Of a stretch of DNA of 64,000 nucleotides, positions 9,689 to 18,509 are shown in pieces. The notes below the pieces were generated by a model. That model saw only the letters and a list, made by a program, of their open reading frames with translations. It made no database searches and was not told the DNA's origin. Origin of the DNA: Flagellimonas yonaguniensis (lineage in GTDB: Bacteria; Bacteroidota; Bacteroidia; Flavobacteriales; Flavobacteriaceae). The number at the start of each line of letters is the position of its first letter. Position 1 is the stretch's first letter. The DNA lies in assembly GCF_029193885.1 (NCBI RefSeq), contig NZ_JARFVB010000010.1:62001-126000 (forward strand), given 5' to 3'. A program made the translations under genes and the position numbers.

Positions 9689-10210
9689 TTAATCCCAAAG
9701 TTCGCTTACCTCTTTTTTGACAAACGCAAGGGCCGCAGCAGAGGGAGATTCCTTCTCCATGGTCTGGTTAAGGATGTCCTCCCGCAATTTATCAGGCGAA
9801 TCGGTTTCGCTCATTCCAGCGGAACGAATGATTTGTATGGTAGCGTTTTTAGCCGTTTTGATGATGTTCCAACACCCATCGGACATATAGATCTGCTGCG
9901 ATAGATTGTGTTCGAACTCCGTTTCAATCTGTTTGATCAGCAAGTTTTCGTAATCACTCTTCTTTTTCCCGGTTGGCGCTACACGGACCACAAGGCTGTT
10001 CAGGGCAATCCGTTCCAAGAAAAGGGCCATACGCTCATAGGCTTGCAAACGAATGGGCAAGGTTTCCTTTTGGGAATCTTTGTGCAGCAAAAACCGTCTG
10101 CGTCCATCTTCGTTTCGTGTATGCAATCTAAAAAAATAGAAAGCGACCGCGCCAGTGACAACGGCTGGTAATAAATAAGCAAATAACTGAAGTATTTGAT
10201 CTCCACTCAT
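9689..10210 (-). CDS. Membrane-anchored hypothetical protein
   Basis: A 173-residue protein with one N-terminal membrane segment (LFAYLLPAVVTGAVAFYFF), then a basic stretch (RNEDGRRRFLLHK) and a helical cytoplasmic body with LPIRLQAYERMALFLERI. This pattern is common in an uncharacterised Bacteroidota family (possibly DUF7935; I cannot confirm this without a search). The preceding 160 bases to the patatin stop carry no gene, only simple AACTC-rich sequence. Function unknown. Confidence 0.8.
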   Translation of the reverse strand: MSGDQILQLFAYLLPAVVTGAVAFYFFRLHTRNEDGRRRFLLHKDSQKETLPIRLQAYERMALFLERIALNSLVVRVAPTGKKKSDYENLLIKQIETEFEHNLSQQIYMSDGCWNIIKTAKNATIQIIRSAGMSETDSPDKLREDILNQTMEKESPSAAALAFVKKEVSELWD

Positions 10211-10287
10211 AAGGTAGTCTGGTTTTTCATTGATTTTACACTACCTAGAACGCATCAAAATCCCAAAAAGTATTTCAGGCCAAAAGG

Positions 10288-11061
10288 TTATTGCGCCCCT
10301 TTTGCACTTTCTTTGGCCTTAGCGTAAAACCCTTTGTAATCGGGTTGTAGTTTGATGTTGATGCCTTCCTTGAAATTACCATCCTTGGCGGTAACACTGA
10401 TGCTTTCCGCGGGAACCTCCAAAACGGTTACCAATTCCGAAGCCACAGTGGCCACTTGGTTGTAGGTAGGGCCAAACTCACCAGTGATGTTCAGTCCCTC
10501 GACGACAGTCTTGAAATTTGGATTGGCTTTAATCACGTTGGCAACACCGGCCAACCATGTTTTTCCCTCTTCTGTCAATGCTGCATCTGTATCCGAACCA
10601 AAAAGGGAGCTCAGGCTGTTACTGATAATGACGATACCTTGCTCAACGCCGACTTTGGCATTTTCGCCCATTGTTTTTTTAATGTTTGTCAATGAAACAA
10701 TGGCAGTGGAATCGTTGGAAGAAATCATGTCGTTGATGCCACTGAGTTGTTTTTCCTTTCTTGCCAAGGCTTCCATGGCACGATCTACGTTGTCCGAATT
10801 TTGCTTGGATAGCTTGGAAAAGTTGCTCATGTTGCCCAAAAGCGTGGCATTGGCATCCCTAAGGGTTGCGTTTTCCGATTTCAGGGTTTCTGCTTCCGCA
10901 TTAGCGGACGATATTTCTCGCTGTGCTATGGCCAGTTCCTGCTCCACTTCGGAGATTCTGGACTTTAAGGTGTCAATTTCAGCAAAAAGTTCACTTTTTC
11001 GTTGGGAAAAAGCACTTGTGGTTATTGCCAGAAGTAGGATTAGGAGTAAATTTCTTTTCAT
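10288..11061 (-). CDS. Coiled-coil exported protein with degenerate OmpA-like domain
   Basis: A 257-residue protein with a signal peptide (MKRNLLLILLLAITTSAFSQ) and a long coiled coil (about residues 25-110). The C-terminal part aligns by eye with the OmpA domain of the protein at 19189-20061: GIVIISNSLSSLFGSDTD against GVVFVSISDKLLFRSGSY, then TVVEGLNITGEFG against MVEGHTDNVPIK. The peptidoglycan-binding residues (TDN and the LSxxRA arginine) are missing, so it probably no longer binds meso-DAP peptides. It is likely periplasmic. The paralogy is visible in the sequence; the loss of binding is inferred. Confidence 0.85.
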   Translation of the reverse strand: MKRNLLLILLLAITTSAFSQRKSELFAEIDTLKSRISEVEQELAIAQREISSANAEAETLKSENATLRDANATLLGNMSNFSKLSKQNSDNVDRAMEALARKEKQLSGINDMISSNDSTAIVSLTNIKKTMGENAKVGVEQGIVIISNSLSSLFGSDTDAALTEEGKTWLAGVANVIKANPNFKTVVEGLNITGEFGPTYNQVATVASELVTVLEVPAESISVTAKDGNFKEGINIKLQPDYKGFYAKAKESAKGAQ

Positions 11062-11099
11062 AAGTGGTACAATTGCCTGTTTAAATATTTGGGTCTAAA

Positions 11100-12674
11100 T
11101 TAAAATGTTTTTTTTAATACCGGTCTTCCACCAAGGTGTTCGCAATCAAAAAGCTTCTGCATGGACTCAAATTCGACTTTTTCTTTTTGATATCGATAAA
11201 CGGCCTCCAAGTTGCTGCTAAGATAATCATCATCCACATTTACTTGCACATCATTCATATTAAATTGACAGGGATGTTCGTAACCTGCTGCATGTGTGAT
11301 TTCCAAAAATTCTTTTCTGAAAGTTTTGAAGTATTGGGCCAATCTATCGGATTTTAACGGCACATTGATGCCATTTTGGCGCCATTTGCTTTGTGTGGCA
11401 ACCCCAGCAGGGCATCTATTGGTGTGGCAAACCTGGGCCTGAATGCACCCAATGCTCATCATGGCCTCACGGGCCACGTTGATGCAATCGGCTCCCATGG
11501 CAAATGCCATTGCCGCTTTTCCGGGGAAGCCCAATTTTCCACTGCCAATAAATACGATTCTTTCCGTAAGCCCGCGTTCCAAGAACAAACTGTATACTTT
11601 GGAAAATCCATAGGTCCAAGGTAGGGAAACATGGTCGGCAAAACTTGGAGGAGCTGCACCGGTCCCACCTTCACCGCCATCGATAGTGATGAAATCAGGT
11701 CCTTTTCCTGTTTTTTTCATTAAATCGGCCAATTCCATCCACTGGTCCACTTTTCCGATGGCGCCTTTGATGCCAACGGGCAATCCGGTTTTTTCTGCAA
11801 TGGATTCAATAAAACCCATGAGTTCAGGAATGGTGGAAAAAGCCTTGTGGGTAGGAGGGGAGATAACATCCTTGCCCACCTCAACACCACGGATTTCAGC
11901 AAGTTCAGGTGTTATTTTTGAGCCAGGAAGTACGCCGCCTTTGCCAGGTTTCGCTCCTTGGGATAGTTTTATTTCAATAGCTTTGATGCAAGGGTTTTCA
12001 TCTACCAAGGTTTTCAGTTTATCCATGGAAAATCCGCCATCTTGGGACCTTACCCCAAAATAGCCTGTTCCAAAATGAAAAATAACGTCCCCACCTTGTT
12101 TGTGATAGGGGGAAAGACCACCTTCACCAGTGTTGTGGTATGCGCCACATTTTTCAACGCCCTTGTTCAATGATGCTATGGCAGCAGCCGACAAAGACCC
12201 AAAGCTCATGGCGGAAACATTGATGATCGAGGCAGGCCGAAAGGGTTTTCTACGTTTGTTGTAAGCCCCCATTACCTTCGCGCAAGGTAAAAAATAAGGA
12301 TTGCTTTCATTGGGATGGTCTTCGGGTACTTGAAACCCGATCATTGCATTTTTAATGAAGATATGTTGGTGTTTGTAGATATCCCTATCGGTTCCAAAAC
12401 CTTCATAATTGTTCTCTTTTTTGGCTGATGCATAAATCCAGCTACGTTCAATACGGTTAAATGGGAGTTCTTCCCTGTTGTTGGCCACAAAATATTGCCG
12501 CATTTCCGGCCCAATGCTCTCCAACCAATACCTTAGGTGTCCTACTATGGGGTAGTTATGGCTAATGGTGTGGGCTTTTTGGAAAAAAATATCACGTATG
12601 GCGACCAATAAAAGAAAAATCAATATCCAGACCCACCAAGGGATATCGCCCAGAAAATCAAGGAATGCTTCCAT
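11100..12674 (-). CDS. Membrane-anchored FMN-binding glutamate synthase family protein
   Basis: A 524-residue protein consisting of an N-terminal membrane segment (WWVWILIFLLLVAI) and a GltB-type FMN/Fe-S barrel. Key stretches are NVSAMSFGSLS, HNTGEGGLSPYH, KLSQGAKPGKGG, ITIDGGEGGTGAAP, and the 3Fe-4S cysteines in CIQAQVCHTNRCPAGVATQ. The glutaminase domain and the C-terminal GXGXG domain of full glutamate synthase are absent. Members of this 'large subunit domain 2' family are widespread, with unproven substrates. The membrane anchor suggests coupling to a membrane electron carrier, which is inference. Confidence 0.93.
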   Translation of the reverse strand: MEAFLDFLGDIPWWVWILIFLLLVAIRDIFFQKAHTISHNYPIVGHLRYWLESIGPEMRQYFVANNREELPFNRIERSWIYASAKKENNYEGFGTDRDIYKHQHIFIKNAMIGFQVPEDHPNESNPYFLPCAKVMGAYNKRRKPFRPASIINVSAMSFGSLSAAAIASLNKGVEKCGAYHNTGEGGLSPYHKQGGDVIFHFGTGYFGVRSQDGGFSMDKLKTLVDENPCIKAIEIKLSQGAKPGKGGVLPGSKITPELAEIRGVEVGKDVISPPTHKAFSTIPELMGFIESIAEKTGLPVGIKGAIGKVDQWMELADLMKKTGKGPDFITIDGGEGGTGAAPPSFADHVSLPWTYGFSKVYSLFLERGLTERIVFIGSGKLGFPGKAAMAFAMGADCINVAREAMMSIGCIQAQVCHTNRCPAGVATQSKWRQNGINVPLKSDRLAQYFKTFRKEFLEITHAAGYEHPCQFNMNDVQVNVDDDYLSSNLEAVYRYQKEKVEFESMQKLFDCEHLGGRPVLKKTF

Positions 12675-12905
12675 TTGTTTAATTTGACGTAGTGGCTACA
12701 AATATCAATCCCCAATATCCAAAATCCAAATATTGGAAGATATTGACCCCAAGTTTCACATTAAAATAGCATCAGTTCGAGTTTTTCCTTTGGAAAAGGA
12801 TCGAAAACGGGCATCAACCAATATCCACCCTTAAATCCTTAATAATAATTTTTCTGCGAATCTTTTTAAAAAACACTCGAATTGACAAGTTTGAAAATAC
12901 CTATT

Positions 12906-13240
12906 TGCTTCTGTCCAAATATTCAGATGTAACTTCGGATTTGAAGTGAAGGTCGCTCCATTCGGTCCGGTAGTGCATCAATATCAGCGCTACGTGCCAC
13001 CACTTTGGCCGGATGGTCTCTTTTTAAAAGTCCCGTCACACTGGTTTGGTCGGCCCCGGTTTGCACTTTGATTTCCAAGAATTTTAACTGTGCGGCTATT
13101 TTCTCCGCAGTTTAAAACCTCCTATTGTTCGGCTCTGGATGTTGGCGCATATCGTATCGTCATTGAATCACTTTGGATCCCACTGCGGCAATGTCCGATG
13201 CTGGATCATGGTTTTGGGCATGCAGGATAAAATCGGTCAG
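12906..13240 (-). pseudogene. Decayed M20 amidohydrolase/peptidase fragment
   Basis: On the minus strand this region reads like the N-terminus of a secreted M20-type N-acyl amino acid amidohydrolase: SDIAAVGSKVIQ-stop-RYDMRQHPEPNNRRF-stop-TAEKIAAQLKFLEIKVQTG, then GLLKRDHPAKVVA and ADIDALPDR. Intact relatives have MHQHPELSNREF, TAEKIA and RADIDALPV at these points. Two in-frame stops and a frameshift (after ADIDALPDRMERPS; the next frame reads FKSEVTSEYLD) break it, and the metal-binding GHD region is gone. The flanking 12675-12905 shows no coding signal. It is a relic, not expressed as an enzyme. Confidence 0.82.
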
Positions 13241-13283
13241 GCATAGGGTAAGGGACAGTGTTTTATCATGATGGCGTTGTGGT

Positions 13284-13823
13284 TTATAATTTGATGGGAC
13301 GGTATCCTTGGTTTTGCAATTGAATATTTGCAGTCATTGCCGAGAGGGCAATTTTCACTCCAGGAATCAAATCTTCTTTTGGGAGGTCTCTTGTTTTGGA
13401 GGATTGCCCGCACATTATCACTTCCACTCCGGCATTCATTAAACTTTCAACCAGTTCGCGGTTCGGGTTGCCCACCTTATATCTTTTTTTAAAGGCTTGG
13501 TCTGTCAATAAGTTTCTTGCTGCAGTACCGTGCACAATGAGGGCAACCGTTAGTTGGGAAGCGGGGATTCCGCTTTGTGCATGCATGTTCAAAAAGCGTG
13601 CTACGGTATTTAGGTTTCTATTGATCTCTGTATCCGATTCCGGTCCGTCCTTTACATCAAAAACCACTTTGAATTCTTGTGATTTGTCCGTTTTGAAGTC
13701 GGGGTTGTCTATTTCCCAAACAGCACCATGGTTTTCTATGATGGGGCCTGTTTTGGTGGTTTGTGAAAATCCTGAAAATGCAACGATAATTAAAAAAAAT
13801 AGGGGAGTACGATAGATATTCAT
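13284..13823 (-). CDS. Exported DsrE family protein
   Basis: A 179-residue protein with a signal peptide (FFLIIVAFSGFSQ) and a DsrE/DsrF-like alpha/beta fold: VVFDVKDGP, ARFLNMHAQSGIPASQLTVALIVHGTAAR, and the conserved cysteine in EVIMCGQSSKTRDLP. This cysteine position corresponds to the sulfur-handling cysteine of DsrE-type proteins. Periplasmic members of this family are common in Bacteroidota but their role is not established. The decayed amidohydrolase fragment lies directly downstream on the same strand, so the two may once have formed an operon. Confidence 0.88.
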   Translation of the reverse strand: MNIYRTPLFFLIIVAFSGFSQTTKTGPIIENHGAVWEIDNPDFKTDKSQEFKVVFDVKDGPESDTEINRNLNTVARFLNMHAQSGIPASQLTVALIVHGTAARNLLTDQAFKKRYKVGNPNRELVESLMNAGVEVIMCGQSSKTRDLPKEDLIPGVKIALSAMTANIQLQNQGYRPIKL

Positions 13824-13926
13824 TGGTTATTTTAGTTAAGGGGTTTAAATATATTTAAAAATCAAACCAAAAACAGTATGCGGTGTTTATAAATATTGAA
13901 AGCTTGATTTTAGCAAAAGGTCAATA

Positions 13927-16296
13927 ATGGCTAATTTCACGCCTACTTTTAAAAGTTTCTGGCCCTTGAGTAATTTTATAGATGAATTGAATGATGCGCA
14001 GCGTGCCCCGGTATTGCATAAGGATGGTCCTTTGATGGTCATTGCCGGTGCGGGCTCGGGAAAGACACGGGTACTTACCTACAGAATAGCCCATTTGATG
14101 GAGCAAGGGGTGGACTCCTTTAATATTTTGGCCCTGACCTTTACCAATAAGGCGGCACGTGAAATGAAGAAACGTATTGCTACCATTGTGGGTAATTCCG
14201 AAGCCAAAAACCTTTGGATGGGTACCTTCCACTCCGTTTTTGCCAAATTGCTCCGTTTTGATGGCGACAAATTAGGCTACCCGAGCAATTTTACCATATA
14301 CGATACCCAAGATTCCCAACGATTGATTGCTGCCATCATCAAAGAAATGGGGCTGGACAAGGATGTGTACAAGTACAAACAGATCCAGAACCGGATTTCC
14401 TCTTATAAAAACAGCTTGATCACTGTCAAGGCTTATTTCCAGAACCCAGAATTGATGGAGGCGGATGCCATGGCAAAACGCCCAAGGTTGGGGGAGATTT
14501 ATCAGAACTATGTGGACCGATGCTTTAAGGCAGGTGCCATGGATTTTGATGATTTATTGCTACGTACCAACGAGTTGTTGACCCGTTTTCCGGAGGTGTT
14601 GATGAAATATCAGGATCGTTTTAGATACATTTTGGTGGATGAGTACCAGGATACCAACCATTCACAATACTTGATCGTGAAAGCGTTGTCCGATAGATAT
14701 CAGAATATTTGTGTAGTGGGGGACGATGCCCAGAGTATTTATTCCTTCCGTGGGGCGAACATCAGCAATATCCTCAATTTTCAACGGGATTATGATAATG
14801 TGGCGGTTTATCGTTTGGAGCAGAACTACCGTTCCACTAAAAACATTGTAAATGCTGCAAACTCCATTATCGCGAACAATAAAAACCAGTTGGAGAAGAA
14901 TGTATGGACCTCCAATGACGATGGCGGACTCATAAAAATACACCGAAGCGCTACCGATGCTGAGGAAGGTCGATATGTGGCGGGTTCCATTTTTGAGAAC
15001 AAGATGCAGCAACAGATGCAAAATGGTGATTTTGCCGTGTTGTACCGTACCAACTCACAATCCCGTGCCATTGAGGACGCTCTTCGTAAGCGTGATATTC
15101 CCTATCGTATTTATGGGGGATTATCGTTCTATCAAAGAAAAGAGATCAAGGATGTACTTGCTTATCTGCGATTGATCATCAATCCAAAAGATGAGGAGGC
15201 GCTAAAACGGGTCATCAACTTCCCGACAAGGGGGATTGGCCAAACTACTATCGATAAACTTGTGGTGGCAGCCAATCATTATGGACGTTCCATTTATGAG
15301 GTCATGGAGCATTTGGACAAACTCAATCTGAACATCAATGCGGGGACCAAACGCAAGTTGAAGGATTTCGTTACCATGATCAAGAGTTTCCAGATCATGA
15401 ACGAAGGTTCCGATGCTTTTACATTGGCAGAGCACGTGGCCAAAAAGACAGGGCTTTTGTTGGAGTTCAAAAAAGATGGTACTCCTGAAGGGATTGCCAA
15501 GATGGAGAACATCGAGGAGCTATTGAACGGTATCAAGGATTTTGTGGAGGGGCAAAAAGAAGTTGTTGATGCTACGGGAAGCCTGACCGAGTTTCTGGAA
15601 GATGTGGCCCTTGCCACTGACATGGACAAAGAGGTGGAGGATGATGACAGAGTGGCCCTTATGACCATTCACTTGGCCAAAGGACTGGAGTTCCCTTATG
15701 TGTACATTGTGGGAATGGAAGAGGATTTGTTTCCGTCTGCCATGAGCATGAACACACGAAGTGAGTTGGAGGAGGAGCGGAGACTGTTCTACGTTGCCCT
15801 TACCCGTGCGGAAAAACAAGCATTTCTTACCTACACCCAAAACAGGTATCGTTGGGGTAAGCTTATCGATGCCGAACCTAGTCGATTCTTGGAGGAGATA
15901 GAGGAGCAATATGTGGAGAATCTGACCCCTGTGAACGATGGCTATCGGTATAAGTCCATGATCGATAAGAATATTTTTGGGGAAGTGGACAAAAGCAGGC
16001 TTCGGCAGGTAAAACCAACAAATGGCACGCCGCCAAGTGTTCAAAAACCCAACGAGAACCAGTTGCGTAAACTAAGGAAACTGAAACCAGAGATTTCCGC
16101 TCCATCCAAATCCATGGATTTGGATCCGGGCCTTGTTACAGGGGCAAGGGTAAACCACACTCGCTTTGGAAGAGGGAAAATACTCAATATTGAAGGTGTG
16201 GGTAGCGATAGAAAAGCGGAAATCCATTTTGATCAAGGGGGCATCAAAAAATTGCTGCTCCGTTTTGCCAAGCTTGAGGTTCTGGACGATGCATAA
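13927..16296 (+). CDS. UvrD/Rep/PcrA-type superfamily 1 DNA helicase
   Basis: A 789-residue 3'-5' helicase. The Q motif is LNDAQRAPV, Walker A IAGAGSGKTRVLTYR, motif Ia ALTFTNKAAREMK, Walker B LVDEYQDTN, motif III VVGDDAQSIYSFRGA, motif IV EQNYRST, motif V TIHLAKGLEFPYVYIVGMEE and motif VI EEERRLFYVALTRAE. The C-terminus ends in a PcrA-type Tudor-like segment (GARVNHTRFGRGKILNIEG) that can contact RNA polymerase. The ATG at 13927 adds 13 residues not typical of relatives; a TTG at 13966 (LSNFIDELN) is an alternative start. Probably acts in repair and transcription-replication conflict. Confidence 0.95.
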   Translation: MANFTPTFKSFWPLSNFIDELNDAQRAPVLHKDGPLMVIAGAGSGKTRVLTYRIAHLMEQGVDSFNILALTFTNKAAREMKKRIATIVGNSEAKNLWMGTFHSVFAKLLRFDGDKLGYPSNFTIYDTQDSQRLIAAIIKEMGLDKDVYKYKQIQNRISSYKNSLITVKAYFQNPELMEADAMAKRPRLGEIYQNYVDRCFKAGAMDFDDLLLRTNELLTRFPEVLMKYQDRFRYILVDEYQDTNHSQYLIVKALSDRYQNICVVGDDAQSIYSFRGANISNILNFQRDYDNVAVYRLEQNYRSTKNIVNAANSIIANNKNQLEKNVWTSNDDGGLIKIHRSATDAEEGRYVAGSIFENKMQQQMQNGDFAVLYRTNSQSRAIEDALRKRDIPYRIYGGLSFYQRKEIKDVLAYLRLIINPKDEEALKRVINFPTRGIGQTTIDKLVVAANHYGRSIYEVMEHLDKLNLNINAGTKRKLKDFVTMIKSFQIMNEGSDAFTLAEHVAKKTGLLLEFKKDGTPEGIAKMENIEELLNGIKDFVEGQKEVVDATGSLTEFLEDVALATDMDKEVEDDDRVALMTIHLAKGLEFPYVYIVGMEEDLFPSAMSMNTRSELEEERRLFYVALTRAEKQAFLTYTQNRYRWGKLIDAEPSRFLEEIEEQYVENLTPVNDGYRYKSMIDKNIFGEVDKSRLRQVKPTNGTPPSVQKPNENQLRKLRKLKPEISAPSKSMDLDPGLVTGARVNHTRFGRGKILNIEGVGSDRKAEIHFDQGGIKKLLLRFAKLEVLDDA

Positions 16297-16336
16297 GCAG
16301 TATTTTGCTTTCCGATAATCCTCCTAATAGGTTTCC

Positions 16337-17644
16337 CTACTCTGAAAACCCGCAATATAGTTGCCCCGTAGGCATTACCGTGGGATAATCAGCCTTGTAA
16401 TCCAAGATGTGGGTTTTAAAATACCTGGTTTGGTCTCCATATAAGGAATCACATTTGGGCTTTTCTTTGAATTCATCATTCTGGCTGATTGGTTGGGAAA
16501 ACAATAAAACACCTTTTGTAAGTTTTGCACCAGCTTGGGAAATGCTGGAAACATACCTTTGTTTATGGATGTCGTAAATCAATAAAGGCGAGCTGGTCGG
16601 TATGCCGGACAGTTCGAGGAACAAAAATTGATTTCTTTTAGCCAATAATCGAGCATCATACCCATCAAAAGTGAGCTCTAGTGGTTTTGCATTACTGTTG
16701 CTGCTGATTTTGATTACCGTTGTTTCTTCTTTTGGGTAGTAACTGTGTTCAACTTCAGTGTTATCCTCAAAAACAAGTCTGTGGGAAGTTGTGTTTGCCA
16801 CTTTTATGGTATCGATGGGTATTTCAGCACCTTTTAAAAAACCATGGTCAAAATTTTTGGTGCCAAGAAAAGTATCCGCAGTGACAGGAAAGCTTATTTG
16901 GGATTCTTCAGGTTGATAACCATCTCCATTCAAAACCATTGGCCTGTAAAAAAATCCCCAATCTTCAATAGAATAGGTTTTCTCAGGGACTAGAATCCGG
17001 ATGCCATCATCACTTACCACAAAATCAATGGTATTGTCCAAAGGGTAACTGATCGTAATCGTATTTTGTTTTTCAGGAAAAATGTCAGCTTTTTTCAAAC
17101 CATCATGCAGGGTAAGGGCATAAATTGAGGTGTAAAATTCAACACTGGATGATTGACCGGAACCTTTGAGCAGGTAAACGGATTGTTCCGCTTTGTGGTC
17201 AAGTTTGTATATGTCGCTAAATCTCAGGGATTTTTCGTCTAAAACAAATGATTCCACCCTATCATTATTTGTATGCAGTAGAATGGGGTTGACCTCTGGG
17301 CTGGACCCTCCCAGTCTTGTATTCCAAGAGAGGACGATCATTACCGTATCTTTTGAAATGGCCAGTGATAATTTCTCCTTCATGTTTGCTTTTGCAAATT
17401 CACGGGCAGCATCAGGGTGGTTTACTTGGTCAATCGTTTCCATGATCTGCTGATTGATTGATGAAGCAAGTTCCCCAAAATTTGCTTCATTACTATTCAA
17501 TTGTCCCAATTCGTGAATCAGAACGGAGACTGAATCCATGATTTCTTTTCCATTTGTAATCTCCGAAATGGATTTTTTGGAGGCCTCTTTACATTGGAGG
17601 AAAAGCAGGGATAAAAATATGAAGGGGATGGTCTTGTTCCACAT
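16337..17644 (-). CDS. Putative lipoprotein, paralogue of the upstream gene
   Basis: A 435-residue predicted lipoprotein with lipobox LLFLQC after a hydrophobic signal. No known domain is recognised. The first ~150 residues match the neighbouring lipoprotein (17659-18282) in layout: a helical stretch, then SKDTVMIVLSWNTRLGG against SKDEQFGVFSWYTKMDC, and SVYLLKGSG against TVYLLLGSS. The rest (residues 190-435) is beta-rich and unmatched. It follows the paralogue on the same strand with 14 bases between them, so they form an operon born from a tandem duplication. Function unknown. Confidence 0.8.
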   Translation of the reverse strand: MWNKTIPFIFLSLLFLQCKEASKKSISEITNGKEIMDSVSVLIHELGQLNSNEANFGELASSINQQIMETIDQVNHPDAAREFAKANMKEKLSLAISKDTVMIVLSWNTRLGGSSPEVNPILLHTNNDRVESFVLDEKSLRFSDIYKLDHKAEQSVYLLKGSGQSSSVEFYTSIYALTLHDGLKKADIFPEKQNTITISYPLDNTIDFVVSDDGIRILVPEKTYSIEDWGFFYRPMVLNGDGYQPEESQISFPVTADTFLGTKNFDHGFLKGAEIPIDTIKVANTTSHRLVFEDNTEVEHSYYPKEETTVIKISSNSNAKPLELTFDGYDARLLAKRNQFLFLELSGIPTSSPLLIYDIHKQRYVSSISQAGAKLTKGVLLFSQPISQNDEFKEKPKCDSLYGDQTRYFKTHILDYKADYPTVMPTGQLYCGFSE

Positions 17645-17658
17645 GGCATTGAGCCCCT

Positions 17659-18282
17659 TTACAGTGGGGTATTGTTTACGTAGGCTTCATCGGGTAACGG
17701 GATTTGGGATTCCGCCAAGTACCCGTTGGTTATTTTATATCCTTTTGCGGTTGAATCGGTTGCATCTTGGTTTTCGGAAGAACTGCCCAATAGAAGGTAT
17801 ACGGTTTTATCTTCAGTCTGTTTTCTTGATTTTATCTCGTGGTAAATCATTGATTTACCGTATAGGGATGATGCCAGTACTTTGTTGTCGGATTTATAAA
17901 GCGCAATATTCTTGATGCTATTGCCCAAACAATCCATTTTGGTATACCATGAAAAAACACCAAATTGTTCATCTTTTGAGACTACAAAGTCAATCTGGTT
18001 TGTATTGGCATCAAATGCCTTGGCTATGCTATCAAATGCTTTGGAAGACCTGATATTTTCAACCATTCTCCGCATTTTTTCATTGATGGTCACTATTTCG
18101 TCCAAATTTCCGCAGTCAGAAGCATCCATTTGGTCAAGTTGCATCAATAGCCTATCCAATTCAGCTAAAGTGTCCTTGCCATTAAAGTGATCGTTTTTGG
18201 ATTTATTGGGAGTGCCACAACCCAAACAAAGTATCAGGAAGCTAAAGCCCATCAGTGATATGGAAAATATTTTTGATTTCAT
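17659..18282 (-). CDS. Putative lipoprotein, shorter member of a tandem paralogue pair
   Basis: A 207-residue predicted lipoprotein from the ATG at 18282 (MKSKIFSIS), with lipobox LILCLGC. The frame is open upstream to 18354, but that extension precedes the signal peptide and is not expected to be translated. Helical region LDRLLMQLDQMDASDC, then the block shared with the downstream 435-residue lipoprotein (FGVFSWYTKMDCLGNSIKNIALY, KTVYLLLGSS). It ends soon after the shared block, so it lacks the second half of its partner. Family and function not recognised. Confidence 0.8.
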   Translation of the reverse strand: MKSKIFSISLMGFSFLILCLGCGTPNKSKNDHFNGKDTLAELDRLLMQLDQMDASDCGNLDEIVTINEKMRRMVENIRSSKAFDSIAKAFDANTNQIDFVVSKDEQFGVFSWYTKMDCLGNSIKNIALYKSDNKVLASSLYGKSMIYHEIKSRKQTEDKTVYLLLGSSSENQDATDSTAKGYKITNGYLAESQIPLPDEAYVNNTPL

Positions 18283-18471
18283 GGGAACGTTATTTTTATT
18301 TAAAGTTGAGGCATTTATTTCAATATTGATGGTGACAATTAACCAATGCCCCATATGGATTGACGAATGCCTGTTTTCCTTTTATAGAGATTCCAAAAAA
18401 TGGATGGGTTGGGTGCTTTATCATATATTTAACAGGGTGTTTTTGGATGCTCGACACGCTACAATAAGTAG

Positions 18472-18479
18472 TATCTTTG
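18472..18479 (+). promoter_or_regulatory. Bacteroidota -7 promoter box
   Basis: TATCTTTG matches TAnnTTTG, 30 bases before the YciO-type gene start at 18510. No good -33 element at the right distance was found. Confidence 0.45.
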
Positions 18480-18509
18480 TAATCAATCCGTTGGGAATTA
18501 TTCAAATAG

